Part shown: piece by piece, positions 46,113 through 54,993 of the stretch
How the letters are laid out: each line of letters begins with the position of its first letter
Position numbering within the stretch: position 1 is the stretch's first letter
Assembly (NCBI GenBank): GCA_903819975.1
Contig: CAIJFI010000004.1
Coordinates: 248,001-312,000, forward strand
Direction: 5' to 3'
Length of the DNA: 64,000 bases
From: an uncultured Bacteroidota bacterium
Lineage (GTDB): Bacteria > Bacteroidota > Bacteroidia > Chitinophagales > Chitinophagaceae
Made by a program: the position numbers and the translations under genes
Notes under the pieces: model-generated
Told to the model about the DNA's origin: nothing
Databases searched by the model: none
What the model saw: only the letters and a program-made list of their open reading frames with translations

Positions 46113-47162
46113 ATGAATAATGCAATTGTACTAACCAATGGCCTATTAACTTCGTCAGATGCAAAAACGGCGCATGGATTAATTAGAGGAACCGAACGTT
46201 TTACAATTTTAGGAGTTATTGACTGTGCTACAACTGCTGGCAAAGACGCTGGAGAATTACTAGATGGACAAAATAGAAATATTCCAGTTTTTGAAAATTT
46301 ACAAACTGCAATTACGCAATTAACTAATTTGAATTATTTAGTCATAGGGGTTGCAACAGTTGGCGGTAAATTGCCTGGCAATATGTTGGAAGTTGTTTTA
46401 AAGGCAATTAATGCTGGTATTTCAATTGTCAACGGATTGCATGAATATTTGAATGACAAGCCGGAAGTTGTGGCTTTGGCGAAATCAAAAGGAGTTGAAT
46501 TGATTGATGTAAGAAAGCCAAAATTGAGAGAAGATTTACATTTTTGGACAGGAGAAATTTATAAAGTTACGGCACCCATTATTGCAGTGATTGGAATGGA
46601 CTGTGCTATGGGAAAGCGAACAACAGCAAGGATGTTAAGACAGTCTTGTGAAGCCAACGGATTAAAAGGTCAAATGATTTACACGGGTCAAACAGGATGG
46701 CTTCAAGGAGGTAAGTATGGATTTGTTTTTGATTCTACTTTAAACGATTTTGTTTCAGGCGAGTTAGAAAATGCGATTGTAAGCTGTTGGAGAGAAACTA
46801 GTGCAGATATTATATTTTTAGAAGGACAGTCTTCACTTCGTAATCCAAGTGGTCCTTGTGGCATTGAATTATTAATATCAGGTAATGCTAAACATGTTGT
46901 TTTGTTATTTGCGCCAAAGAGAAAATATTTTGATAACGATGAGCATTGGGGAGCGATTCCTTCGGTAGCATCTGAAATTGAAATTATTGAAAAACTAGGA
47001 TCTAAAGTTATTGCAGTTGCAGTTAATACCGAAGATTGTACCACCGATGAAGCTTTTGCATATCAAAAAGAATATGAACAGAAACTGAATATTCCTGTAC
47101 TGCTTCCAATACAAGAAGGAGTAGATAAATTAATCCCAACTTTAAAAGGATTGATAAAATAA
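46113..47162 (+). CDS. DUF1611 family protein, DgcN-like D-Glu N-acetyltransferase
   Basis: The 349-residue cytoplasmic protein has an N-terminal Rossmann-like domain and a C-terminal P-loop NTPase-like domain with AVIGMDCAMGKRTTARML (about 155-172), TGQTGWLQGG and EGQSSLRNPSG. DUF1611 proteins commonly pair with dipeptide epimerases. In marine bacteria the pair DgcN/DgcA has been reported to acetylate D-glutamate and epimerise the product. Here the epimerase gene follows after 6 bp, so the same role is plausible. The assignment of substrate is by context only. Confidence 0.88.
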   Translation: MNNAIVLTNGLLTSSDAKTAHGLIRGTERFTILGVIDCATTAGKDAGELLDGQNRNIPVFENLQTAITQLTNLNYLVIGVATVGGKLPGNMLEVVLKAINAGISIVNGLHEYLNDKPEVVALAKSKGVELIDVRKPKLREDLHFWTGEIYKVTAPIIAVIGMDCAMGKRTTARMLRQSCEANGLKGQMIYTGQTGWLQGGKYGFVFDSTLNDFVSGELENAIVSCWRETSADIIFLEGQSSLRNPSGPCGIELLISGNAKHVVLLFAPKRKYFDNDEHWGAIPSVASEIEIIEKLGSKVIAVAVNTEDCTTDEAFAYQKEYEQKLNIPVLLPIQEGVDKLIPTLKGLIK

Positions 47163-47168
47163 ATTTAA

Positions 47169-48236
47169 ATGAAAATTGTAGCAGTAAGATCGTATTTAAG
47201 AAAAATGGCATTAACTAAGCCATATACAATTGCATATAATACATACTCGGACGTGAGTTTAGCTTTTTTTGAGGTTGAATTGGCAAATGGAATAATTGGT
47301 TACGGATCTGGAAGCCCAGCCGAAGATGTAGTAGGAGAATCCTCCGATCAGTCTGCAGCGAATTTACAAACCGAATTTGTACAAAACATAGTTGGACGAG
47401 ATATCAGACATTTTCAACAAATTATCTTTGAGACTATTCAACATTTTCCGTATCTGCCTGGAACTCAAGCTGCGATAGACTTAGCATTGCATGATGCATT
47501 TGGAAAATTCATTGGAATTACAATAGCTGAATTTTATGGACGCAAAATAAATGCGCTACCTACTTCGGTAACTATTGGTATTAAATCTGTTCAGGAAGCA
47601 TTGGAAGAAGCAGCCGGTTATAAAGCTTTAGGGTTTAAAATTTTAAAAGTAAAAACCGGATTAGATGTAAATGAAGATATTGAAAGAGTTATAAAATTAA
47701 AAGAACAATTTGGAAGCTATTTTAAAATAAGAGTAGACGCTAATCAAGGATATACGATTCAAGATTTGAAAAAATTTATCGAAGCTACAAGAGCTAAGGA
47801 CTTAGAATTGATAGAACAACCAATACCAGTGGGTACTGAAAATGAATTATTGTCATTAAGCTGGGCAGATAGAAAATTATTGGCGGCAGACGAGTCTTTA
47901 AAAGATCCACAAGCAGCTTTACAATTAGCATCCAACGAAAAGCCTTTTGGCATTTATAATATTAAATTAATGAAGTGTGGCGGTTTGGTAGGTGCTCTAG
48001 GGATTGCCAATATTGCTAATAATGCTGACATTGATTTATTCTGGGGTTGCAATGACGAAAGTATTATAAGTATAACAGCAGCATTACACGTAGCATATGC
48101 TTGTCCTAATACAAAGTATATTGATTTAGATGGTAGCTTAGATTTGGCAGAAGACTTGGTAAAAGGCGGTTTTGAAATTAAAGACGGAGAGATGCATATT
48201 AATAATGCACCTGGTTTTGGTTTTACAATATTATAA
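47169..48236 (+). CDS. Dipeptide/N-acyl amino acid epimerase (enolase superfamily)
   Basis: The 355-residue enolase-superfamily enzyme has the catalytic KxK in FKILKVKTG. The three metal ligands are in RVDANQGY (Asp), ELIEQPIP (Glu) and LAADESL (Asp), and the second-half base is the Lys in IKLMKCGG. This is the L-Ala-D/L-Glu epimerase group, active on the muropeptide dipeptide L-Ala-D-Glu or, as DgcA, on N-acetyl-D-Glu. It is cytoplasmic and directly downstream of the DUF1611 gene. The operon strongly suggests D-Glu recovery from peptidoglycan fragments. Confidence 0.93.
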   Translation: MKIVAVRSYLRKMALTKPYTIAYNTYSDVSLAFFEVELANGIIGYGSGSPAEDVVGESSDQSAANLQTEFVQNIVGRDIRHFQQIIFETIQHFPYLPGTQAAIDLALHDAFGKFIGITIAEFYGRKINALPTSVTIGIKSVQEALEEAAGYKALGFKILKVKTGLDVNEDIERVIKLKEQFGSYFKIRVDANQGYTIQDLKKFIEATRAKDLELIEQPIPVGTENELLSLSWADRKLLAADESLKDPQAALQLASNEKPFGIYNIKLMKCGGLVGALGIANIANNADIDLFWGCNDESIISITAALHVAYACPNTKYIDLDGSLDLAEDLVKGGFEIKDGEMHINNAPGFGFTIL

Positions 48237-48270
48237 ATGATTCCAAGAAATTTAATAATCAATCTGCTTA

Positions 48271-49662
48271 ATGAGTAACATAGAAACACTAAAACCAAAA
48301 GTTGGATTACGTGCTGCAACATTTTTAGTGGTGAGTGTAATTATTGGTTCGGGGGTTTTTAAAAAAATTGCGCCAATGGCGCAGGAACTTGGTAGCCCTT
48401 GGTTAATTATTTTGTGTTGGGTATTAGCAGGATTTATAAGTTTAGCTGGCGCATTATCAACAGCCGAAATGGTTAGTATGTTTCCCAATTCCGGCGGGGA
48501 GTATTATTATTTTCAAAAAATATATGGTCGCTTTTTTTCTTTTTTATATGGATGGGCAAGTTTCACAGTCATCAAGACAGCAGCGATTTCGGCACTTGCA
48601 TATATTTTTGCACAGTCTTTGAATAGCCTATTTCCCTTACCTGTGATGGGCACTGATGCAAGCTTTATGGGCATTGCATTGTTTCAAAATCTTTCTATTA
48701 AAATACTTGCTTCTGTATTAATTATCTTACTAACCCTTTTAAATTATAGAGGAGTACAATTTGCCGAAAAATTAAGTAGTCTTTTAACATACTTAATGCT
48801 TGCGGGCATTATTGTTTTTATTATTGTTGGATTTGCTTCAGGTAAAGGGAGCTATCATAATTTAACATCAACAAGCACGTTAGCTAAACATGCTGCTCCA
48901 CAGGGGTGGAATTTAATAAAAGCCTTATTTATTGCAAGCCTTGGTGCATTTTGGGGATATGAAGGTTGGAATAATATTGCCTACATAGGCGAAGAAGTAA
49001 AAAACCCAAAACGAAATTTGCCATTAGCTTTGGGCGTGGGGACGATAATTGTAATTGTAACTTATGTTTTGCTAAATATATTGTTTGTATATATTTTGCC
49101 TATCGATTATTTTATAGGACTTAATGGAACCCCTAATAAAATTGCAGCAGTAGAAGTAGCAGGTCAAATAAGTGGACAAATTGGAATGACGTTAATTGCA
49201 GTATTAATTGTGGTCACCACTTTAAATTCAACAAATAGCTCCATATTAATGTCGGCACGTATTATGTATGCTATGGCAAGAGACAAGATGTTCTTTAAAA
49301 GTGCAGCTTCGGTGCATCCTAAATACAACACACCAGATATTGCTTTATTTATTCAAGCCTTTTGGGCAATCATGTTGGTTTTTTCGGGAACCTTTGATCA
49401 GCTTACAGACATGCTTGTATTTGCTTCTTTTTTATTTTATGGAAGTACAGCCTTGGGCGTAATTATTTTAAGGATAAAGCACCCAGAAATAGAAAGGAAG
49501 TACAAAGTAATAGGCTATCCTTTTGTGCCAGCTATTTTTTGCTTGTTTTGTGTAAGCCTTTTTATTAGTACTGTTATTAATCAACCCTATTCTGCCATAT
49601 GGGGGTTAAGTTTAATCGCAACGGGCTTGCCGGTATATTATTGGTTAAATAAAAAGTATTAA
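48271..49662 (+). CDS. APC family amino acid permease
   Basis: The 463-residue protein has about twelve membrane helices. The first carries GLRAATFLVVSVIIGSGVF, the unwound substrate/sodium-site helix of the LeuT fold. FWGYEGWNNIAYIGEEVKNPKRNLP is the usual LAT-like APC signature. It imports an amino acid. It lies last in the D-aminoacylase operon, and the role could be uptake of free amino acid or exchange of the epimerised product. The convergent phosphodiesterase gene follows after 17 bp. Confidence 0.92.
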   Translation: MSNIETLKPKVGLRAATFLVVSVIIGSGVFKKIAPMAQELGSPWLIILCWVLAGFISLAGALSTAEMVSMFPNSGGEYYYFQKIYGRFFSFLYGWASFTVIKTAAISALAYIFAQSLNSLFPLPVMGTDASFMGIALFQNLSIKILASVLIILLTLLNYRGVQFAEKLSSLLTYLMLAGIIVFIIVGFASGKGSYHNLTSTSTLAKHAAPQGWNLIKALFIASLGAFWGYEGWNNIAYIGEEVKNPKRNLPLALGVGTIIVIVTYVLLNILFVYILPIDYFIGLNGTPNKIAAVEVAGQISGQIGMTLIAVLIVVTTLNSTNSSILMSARIMYAMARDKMFFKSAASVHPKYNTPDIALFIQAFWAIMLVFSGTFDQLTDMLVFASFLFYGSTALGVIILRIKHPEIERKYKVIGYPFVPAIFCLFCVSLFISTVINQPYSAIWGLSLIATGLPVYYWLNKKY

Positions 49663-49679
49663 TAACTTATTTAGTAACA

Positions 49680-50642
49680 CTAATTATTAAGCTGTATTGC
49701 TTTTCCTTGTTCGGGGTAGCTAATTTGTAATCCAAGATTATTAGCTGTTGCTATTTCAGATTTTATATTTTCTTCGCAATTAGAACAAGGTTTAATATGG
49801 GTTACAAATATTTTTGTACCTCTTAATTTACTATCAGCCAAATTGTTTAGCTTATTTAATTCTAACATTAATAGTTTTGGAGTAAGATGTCCAAACAAGG
49901 CTTTATCGGGCATGCTATTATCAAATGAAACTTCAATAAAAATTCCTTTAAGTTGATTATTCTTAACCAAAGGAGCCATTGCTGTCCATAGTTTTGCCAG
50001 TTTATCTGATTTCTCAACAGTATCGGCGCCAGTATCGCCAAGGTATAATAAGAAGTCCTTGTTATTACGTAACAAAAAGGCGCTACTCTCATATGGGTTC
50101 ACATGGCTCAAGGAATATGTGGTAACAAACAAGTTAGTCTCAGGAACTTCAACCTCAATCCCCTCGGTTAAAGATTGATATTTGTATTTACCTAGAATTG
50201 GTTTATCGCCTTCGCTTGCAAAATTAGCCCAGCTCTTCCAGGTGAAATAATTATTTTTTAAAACATCAATCACAGAAGGCAATGCATACACTGGCTTTGC
50301 AATATCATTAGGTGAATTTAAAATCAATCCAGACAAATGGTCTAAGTGTCCATGTGAGATAAAATATGCTTTAATATTTTGTTTCTGAATAGCTTCTCCG
50401 CTAACTTCTTTTAATAAACGGCTATTCGCTACCTTTTGTAATCCAGCGTTTAACGTGCCTGCGTCTAAGCATATAAAATTATCTGAATTACTAGTGGCAA
50501 CCATATAAGAAGAAAGGTTGGATTCGTCCAAGCCTCCTTTAACACCTAAAGGAATAATTTTAAATCCTTTATTTGTTATTTGAGCAGTGGATGATAATGC
50601 TAGTGCGCAAAAAAGATATATTATAAAATGTTTCCCTTTCAT
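49680..50642 (-). CDS. Secreted class II 3',5'-cyclic-nucleotide phosphodiesterase
   Basis: The 320-residue metallo-beta-lactamase-fold protein has a signal peptide ending TAQ. Class II PDE signatures are SYMVATSNSDNFICLDAGT, SHGHLDHLSGL (two-zinc site), SHVNPYESSAFLLRN, LYLGDTGADT and EVSFDNSMPDKALFGHLTP with THIKP. These match yeast PDE1 and periplasmic CpdP. It hydrolyses cAMP or a related cyclic nucleotide outside the cytoplasm, probably for nutrient scavenging rather than signalling. It is a single gene. Confidence 0.92.
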   Translation of the reverse strand: MKGKHFIIYLFCALALSSTAQITNKGFKIIPLGVKGGLDESNLSSYMVATSNSDNFICLDAGTLNAGLQKVANSRLLKEVSGEAIQKQNIKAYFISHGHLDHLSGLILNSPNDIAKPVYALPSVIDVLKNNYFTWKSWANFASEGDKPILGKYKYQSLTEGIEVEVPETNLFVTTYSLSHVNPYESSAFLLRNNKDFLLYLGDTGADTVEKSDKLAKLWTAMAPLVKNNQLKGIFIEVSFDNSMPDKALFGHLTPKLLMLELNKLNNLADSKLRGTKIFVTHIKPCSNCEENIKSEIATANNLGLQISYPEQGKAIQLNN

Positions 50643-50690
50643 TTGAATTATTATGTATCATAAAATTAATCCATTTACCTTTACTATAAC

Positions 50691-51890
50691 ATGATACGAT
50701 CAATAAATACTATTTTAATTGGGATGCTAATGCTGTTTGGTCAAACTGTAAATGCGCAGTTGCCATCGGCCTCTTTATTTGTTGGTCATCCAGAAAGAAT
50801 AAAAACGCTAGATAGCTTGATTGAACATGCTGAAAGTCTTGCGCTTCGGAAAAATGACTATAAACATAATTTTGAACATGCAATAAATGCAGGAAATAAA
50901 TCCGACTCTTTAATAACTAATGTTGCAATTCATTTTTTCACGCATCTAGCCTATGGCAGCCACCCAATTAATTTGCAATATGAAGGGGTACGCTTTAAGC
51001 CTACTATATATAATGTACCAGTATTAGTGAATGACTATGTACATAATAAGTCACTTAACAAATTGGTAGTCTACTTTACAAACACCTCAAAGGAAGTGAG
51101 TAATATATTAGCGACATTAAAATTATATAGAGACTCAACTAAAAAGTATGCAAATAAGATTGAATTACTAGAAAAAGCAGCGAGTGATTATAGATGGCTT
51201 AATGCCATTAAGTTGGGGAATAGATTAATATTAGTAAATATACCTTCTGCACAATTAAGGGCTTATGACCATGGTAAACAAGTGTTAAGCATGAGAGTTA
51301 TCGTTGGAAAATATACCACACCAACTAATACACTTAGTGCTCCTATAGACAAAATTACCATCAACCCCTATTGGATGGTACCTAAAAGTATAGCTACTAA
51401 GGAAATGCTTCCTAAAATAATAAAAGACATTAGTTATTTTGATACCTATCATTTGCAATTGCTAAATTCAAATTATAAAGTAATAAAACCAAGTACTATA
51501 AATTGGGAAAATTATTCGGAAGAAAATTTCCCTTTTACAATTAGACAAGGAACCGGCTGTGATAATTCCTTGGGATTATTGAAAGTGGAATTTGATAGCC
51601 CCTTTGGTATTTATCTGCATGACACCCCAGAGAAGGGGTTGTTTTCAAACACCAATCGTTTTTATAGTCATGGCTGTATGCGTATGGAAAAACCAATTGA
51701 TATGGGGAAATGGCTGTTGCAAAATAATCTTAAAGCTATTGATACCATAGACTTTAATAAATGCTATAAGGAACCATCCCCAAAGTCAATACCTGTAACG
51801 CTTTCAACTCAAGTAATAGTATGGTATAGCCTGGTTGATTTTGATAATAATGGTAATTTAAAATTTTACAAAAACGTTTACGATAAATAA
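50691..51890 (+). CDS. L,D-transpeptidase (YkuD, with scaffold domain)
   Basis: The 399-residue exported protein (signal peptide ending VNAQ) has an N-terminal LD-transpeptidase scaffold-like domain. The YkuD catalytic domain has LILVNIPSAQLRAY, TPTNTLSAPIDKITINPYWM, an upstream His in YLHDTPEKGLF, and the active site YSHGCMRMEKP (H327, C329). It forms 3-3 cross-links in peptidoglycan or attaches proteins to it. The length is shorter than YcbB-type enzymes (about 550-600 residues) and no peptidoglycan-binding domain is obvious. The adjacent D-amino-acid salvage operon is consistent with cell-wall turnover. Confidence 0.92.
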   Translation: MIRSINTILIGMLMLFGQTVNAQLPSASLFVGHPERIKTLDSLIEHAESLALRKNDYKHNFEHAINAGNKSDSLITNVAIHFFTHLAYGSHPINLQYEGVRFKPTIYNVPVLVNDYVHNKSLNKLVVYFTNTSKEVSNILATLKLYRDSTKKYANKIELLEKAASDYRWLNAIKLGNRLILVNIPSAQLRAYDHGKQVLSMRVIVGKYTTPTNTLSAPIDKITINPYWMVPKSIATKEMLPKIIKDISYFDTYHLQLLNSNYKVIKPSTINWENYSEENFPFTIRQGTGCDNSLGLLKVEFDSPFGIYLHDTPEKGLFSNTNRFYSHGCMRMEKPIDMGKWLLQNNLKAIDTIDFNKCYKEPSPKSIPVTLSTQVIVWYSLVDFDNNGNLKFYKNVYDK

Positions 51891-51908
51891 TTTTACTACA
51901 TTTATATT

Positions 51909-52742
51909 ATGGCAAATCAATTATATACATGTTTGTGGTTTAACGGACAAATCAAAGAAGCAGCAGAATTTTATTGTTCATTATTTGATGAATCTAAAAT
52001 AGTAGCAAGCAATCCTATTATATCTAAATTTGAATTAGCGGGTACTCCTATTAAATTATTAAATGGCGGTGCTTTATTTTCAAAGAATCCATCTATTTCT
52101 TTTTTTATTAGATGTGAAACGAAAGAAGAAGTAGAAAAAATTTGGAATGGTCTAATTGAGGGTGGTAATGCCATGATGGCATTAGATAAATATCCTTGGA
52201 GTGAATATTATGGATGGTTGTTTGATAAGTATGGAATGACTTGGCAAATTAACCTTGCTCCATTACAACCAGGACAACAAAAGATAATTCCAAGCATGTT
52301 ATTTACAAACGATGTGTATGGACATGCAGAAGAGGCAATCCGATTTTATGGTAGTGTGTTTAAAGAGAGTAAGATATTTTTTACTGAACAATATAAAGAT
52401 GGTGAACCGCAACCTGCAGGCAAATTAAAATTTGGAAGTTTTGAATTAAATCATGCCCAGTTTGTAGCCATGGATGGTCCAGGAAATCATGCATTTCAGT
52501 TTAACGAAGGTGTTTCAATTGTTGTTGAGTGTGAGGATCAAGATGAAGTAGATTATTATTGGGATAAATTAAGTGAAGGTGGTCATGAAGGTCAATGTGG
52601 TTGGTTAAAGGATAAGTTTGGCGTGTCATGGCAGATAGTTCCTGTTGTTTTGAATAAATTAATGGGAAATCCTGAAACAGCCGAAAAAGCTCGAAATGCT
52701 TTTATGAAGATGAAAAAGTTCATCATCAAAGATTTATATTAA
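51909..52742 (+). CDS. Two-domain VOC family protein, PhnB-like
   Basis: The 277-residue cytoplasmic protein has two tandem PhnB-type VOC modules: YTCLWFNGQIKEAAEFYCSL with YGMTWQINLAP (about 1-120), and MLFTNDVYGHAEEAIRFYGS with FGVSWQIVPVV (about 130-250). The WQI ends are typical of the 3-demethylubiquinone-methyltransferase-like PhnB group. The function of this group is undefined. The gene starts 18 bp after the L,D-transpeptidase stop. Confidence 0.9.
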   Translation: MANQLYTCLWFNGQIKEAAEFYCSLFDESKIVASNPIISKFELAGTPIKLLNGGALFSKNPSISFFIRCETKEEVEKIWNGLIEGGNAMMALDKYPWSEYYGWLFDKYGMTWQINLAPLQPGQQKIIPSMLFTNDVYGHAEEAIRFYGSVFKESKIFFTEQYKDGEPQPAGKLKFGSFELNHAQFVAMDGPGNHAFQFNEGVSIVVECEDQDEVDYYWDKLSEGGHEGQCGWLKDKFGVSWQIVPVVLNKLMGNPETAEKARNAFMKMKKFIIKDLY

Positions 52743-52828
52743 TCTATTTTTGTACTGATTTACAACTAATTACATATGCAAACACTCTGTTTTAGGGTGT
52801 TTTAACAATTCTCCAAATTTACTTGGCG

Positions 52829-52836
52829 TACCTTTG
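52829..52836 (+). promoter_or_regulatory. -7 promoter element for the murein L,D-transpeptidase-like gene
   Basis: TACCTTTG fits TAnnTTTG and ends 13 bp before the ATG at 52850. It shows that the TTG ORF start at 52823 lies in the promoter. Confidence 0.5.
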
Positions 52837-52849
52837 CCAGTCGTACGCT

Positions 52850-53521
52850 ATGAAGAAACTACTTTTCTTATTGATATTATCATCTGTGTTTACAATAGAC
52901 TCTTATTGTAACAAATTCCTAGTACCTGAAAATGGTATTGAGAAAAAAGTAGTGCACCTAACAGAAAAATTAAATATTAATAACGAAGCAATAAGATTAG
53001 CAGTTAAAGGGTATGAAAAACTAAAGGAGCTTGGACGTATTGGGAATATGCGATATTTAACCATTGCAGATTTCAGTAAGCCAAGTAGTGAAGAACGACT
53101 TTTTGTAATTGATATGCTGTTAGAGCAAATCGTTATCAAAACATTGGTTGCACATGGTCGAAATTCAGGCACTTTATTTGCAAATAGTTTCTCAAATAAA
53201 AACGAATCACATCAAAGCAGTTTGGGATTTTATTTAACAGGTAATGCATATGTAGGAAAGCATGGCAGTTCGCTTGAATTAAATGGAGTAGAAGAAGGCA
53301 TTAATGATCAAGCAAAAAACAGAGCTATTGTAATTCACGGTGCCGATTATGTTAGCAATGAATTTATTAAGCAACAAGGCTATATTGGACGAAGTTTAGG
53401 ATGCCCGGCAGTACCTAATAACAAAATAATGGAGATTATCAATACCATACAAGGTGCTTCATGTATGTTTATCTATGCACCCAATAAAGCTTATTTATCT
53501 AAATCAGTGTTTAGTAATTAA
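52850..53521 (+). CDS. Murein L,D-transpeptidase catalytic-domain protein
   Basis: The product is 223 residues from the ATG at 52850, giving the signal peptide MKKLLFLLILSSVFTIDSYC. It belongs to the murein_L,D-transpeptidase catalytic family: LVAHGRNSGTLFANSFSNK, SSLGFYLTGNAYVGKHGSSL, AIVIHGADYV and the catalytic Cys in GRSLGCPAVPN (C185). It is a probable periplasmic cell-wall cross-linking or tailoring enzyme, distinct from the YkuD protein at 50691. Its promoter is immediately upstream. It converges with the five-paralogue operon with only 12 bp between stops. Confidence 0.9.
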   Translation: MKKLLFLLILSSVFTIDSYCNKFLVPENGIEKKVVHLTEKLNINNEAIRLAVKGYEKLKELGRIGNMRYLTIADFSKPSSEERLFVIDMLLEQIVIKTLVAHGRNSGTLFANSFSNKNESHQSSLGFYLTGNAYVGKHGSSLELNGVEEGINDQAKNRAIVIHGADYVSNEFIKQQGYIGRSLGCPAVPNNKIMEIINTIQGASCMFIYAPNKAYLSKSVFSN

Positions 53522-53533
53522 TTTTAGCTTCTA

Positions 53534-54262
53534 TTATTTGTATTCTTTATCAATTAATTTAATTGCCTTGTTTGCATAGAAACCAAGTGAGTCAATATCA
53601 AACTGGAAGCCATGGTATAAATGTTTCCAGTTAAGGGCTATGTATTTTACTCTTTTAGCTGCTTCTTTATCAATTGGTTTGATACCTGCTGACTTAGGTA
53701 TTTTGTCAAAGTCAACTAATGCCACTTTATCATAATATTTTTCTTCGGTCATATATGGCATTTCCTCTTGTAGCTTGAATCTATTGCGTGTTGCTTCATC
53801 TTCAATGGTTTTATAATCCATTAAAAAGAAGTTATACTTTGAAATGTAATAAGCTAATTCGGCATTTTCTGCATTTCTAAAGTATCCTTTTGAATCGGCA
53901 TCGGATCTGCTTTTATCATTAGGATTAAAATTCCAGTAACCAAGATGAATGCATAAAAGATTATAATAGGTATTGGCATTTATATCTTTAGGATTTACGT
54001 CTAAAATATTTATTAAACTATCACAGGTTTTAAATTTAACAGCGTAGTCATTTTGATGAAATTCCAATTGTTTTAAATCCCTTTGTAAGTCTAAGGATAC
54101 AATTTTCATTAATTCTTGCTTCTTTTCATTTTCAGCTAAATGCTCTCTAATGTTTTCAGCAAAAAATCCCAATGTCACCGCTGTAAATAACATTACAAAT
54201 TCAATTATATATTCAGACCACTTCTTTTTATGCGTTGGGTGGTGTGGGTGGTGTACTTCCAT
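53534..54262 (-). CDS. His-rich single-TM paralogue, type A (copy 5 of operon)
   Basis: The 242-residue protein begins MEVHHPHHPTHKKKWSEY, a His-rich cytoplasmic tail. One membrane helix (about 19-38, FVMLFTAVTLGFFAEN) and a long charged helical region follow. It pairs with the protein at 54993 (type A): shared blocks are SLDLQRDLKQLEFH, SRSDADSKGYFRNAENAELAYYI and DYKTIEDE. The start overlaps the previous stop (TAATG), so translation is coupled. The architecture resembles DUF6090-type Bacteroidota proteins (short tail, TM, helical bundle). The function is unknown. It is last in the operon. Confidence 0.8.
   Translation of the reverse strand: MEVHHPHHPTHKKKWSEYIIEFVMLFTAVTLGFFAENIREHLAENEKKQELMKIVSLDLQRDLKQLEFHQNDYAVKFKTCDSLINILDVNPKDINANTYYNLLCIHLGYWNFNPNDKSRSDADSKGYFRNAENAELAYYISKYNFFLMDYKTIEDEATRNRFKLQEEMPYMTEEKYYDKVALVDFDKIPKSAGIKPIDKEAAKRVKYIALNWKHLYHGFQFDIDSLGFYANKAIKLIDKEYK
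54210..54262 (-). repeat. 53-bp start-of-gene repeat, copy 1
   Basis: This block covers the first 17-18 codons of the 53534 gene. It differs from copy 2 at 54941 at two positions only, while the rest of the two genes is highly diverged. Confidence 0.75.
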
Positions 54263-54993
54263 TATTTGTATTCTTTTTTAATTTCAACTGTTAGCTCGTC
54301 AATTGTTTCATCTAGTTTATTATAAAAATAATCTACTAAGAAATTTTTTAAGTCAAATTTGATATGAGCAAGTCTGTTATTGTATTCTATCAAAGTCTTT
54401 TTATCATAGGTCATTAATTGCGCATTTTCACTAACCGATATAATTTTTCCATTTACAATATAATTATCTTGATCAAAAATGGAATATGAAAAATTCCTAG
54501 CCTTACTTTTATTATCCTCTAACGTTGCGTTTTCAAAAGAATTTTTTGCTGCAATTAGCTGCCAGTAAGTAGAAATCAATGTACTCACTTTTTTATCTTC
54601 AATTAAATGCATACCTCCGTTTTTTAATTGAGATGAAGTTCTTTCAATAAAAATAGAGGGCCTATTCCCGGCAACCTTTAAATTCACCTTATATAATTTA
54701 ACTATAGATTCTTTGTCCCACTCCCTTTTTGATATAATCTTCATTGCTGTATCAATTTTAGCAATTTGATTCAAAGTGTACTGTCTTGCAGCCTTAACTT
54801 CTTCCTTATCCTTGGTCAAATCCTCCAATAAGCTTTCCATGTATTGCTTCTCTCTGTGCTTCTCTGTAAGATGTTCACGTTGATTTTCTGCAAAAAATCC
54901 AAGGGTTACTGCAAAAAATAGCATAAAAAATTCCAAAAAATATTCAGACCACTTCTTTTTGTGGGTTGGGTGGTGTGGGTGGTGTACTTCCAT
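54262..54993 (-). CDS. His-rich single-TM paralogue, type B (copy 4)
   Basis: The 243-residue protein has the same N-terminus as its neighbours (MEVHHPHHPTHKKKWSEY, TM about 19-38). The helical region matches the type B protein at 56495: REKQYMESLLEDLTKD, IERTSSQLKNGGMHLIEDKK, KARNFSYSIFDQ and QLMTYDKKTLIEYNNRLAHI. The segment SSQLKNGGMHLIEDKKVSTLI is close to the core block of DUF6090 proteins. It is coupled by TAATG overlaps to the genes on both sides. The topology suggests an extracytoplasmic helical domain. No catalytic motif is visible. Confidence 0.8.
   Translation of the reverse strand: MEVHHPHHPTHKKKWSEYFLEFFMLFFAVTLGFFAENQREHLTEKHREKQYMESLLEDLTKDKEEVKAARQYTLNQIAKIDTAMKIISKREWDKESIVKLYKVNLKVAGNRPSIFIERTSSQLKNGGMHLIEDKKVSTLISTYWQLIAAKNSFENATLEDNKSKARNFSYSIFDQDNYIVNGKIISVSENAQLMTYDKKTLIEYNNRLAHIKFDLKNFLVDYFYNKLDETIDELTVEIKKEYK
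54941..54993 (-). repeat. 53-bp start-of-gene repeat, copy 2
   Basis: This is the first 17-18 codons of the 54262 gene. It shows two differences from copy 1 and three from copy 3, against strong divergence in the rest of these genes. Confidence 0.75.

Noticed and set aside
48252-48488. Minus-strand ORFs at the end of the epimerase and start of the permease (47954-48488)
   Set aside because: They are antisense to well-identified genes and show no domain or start signal.
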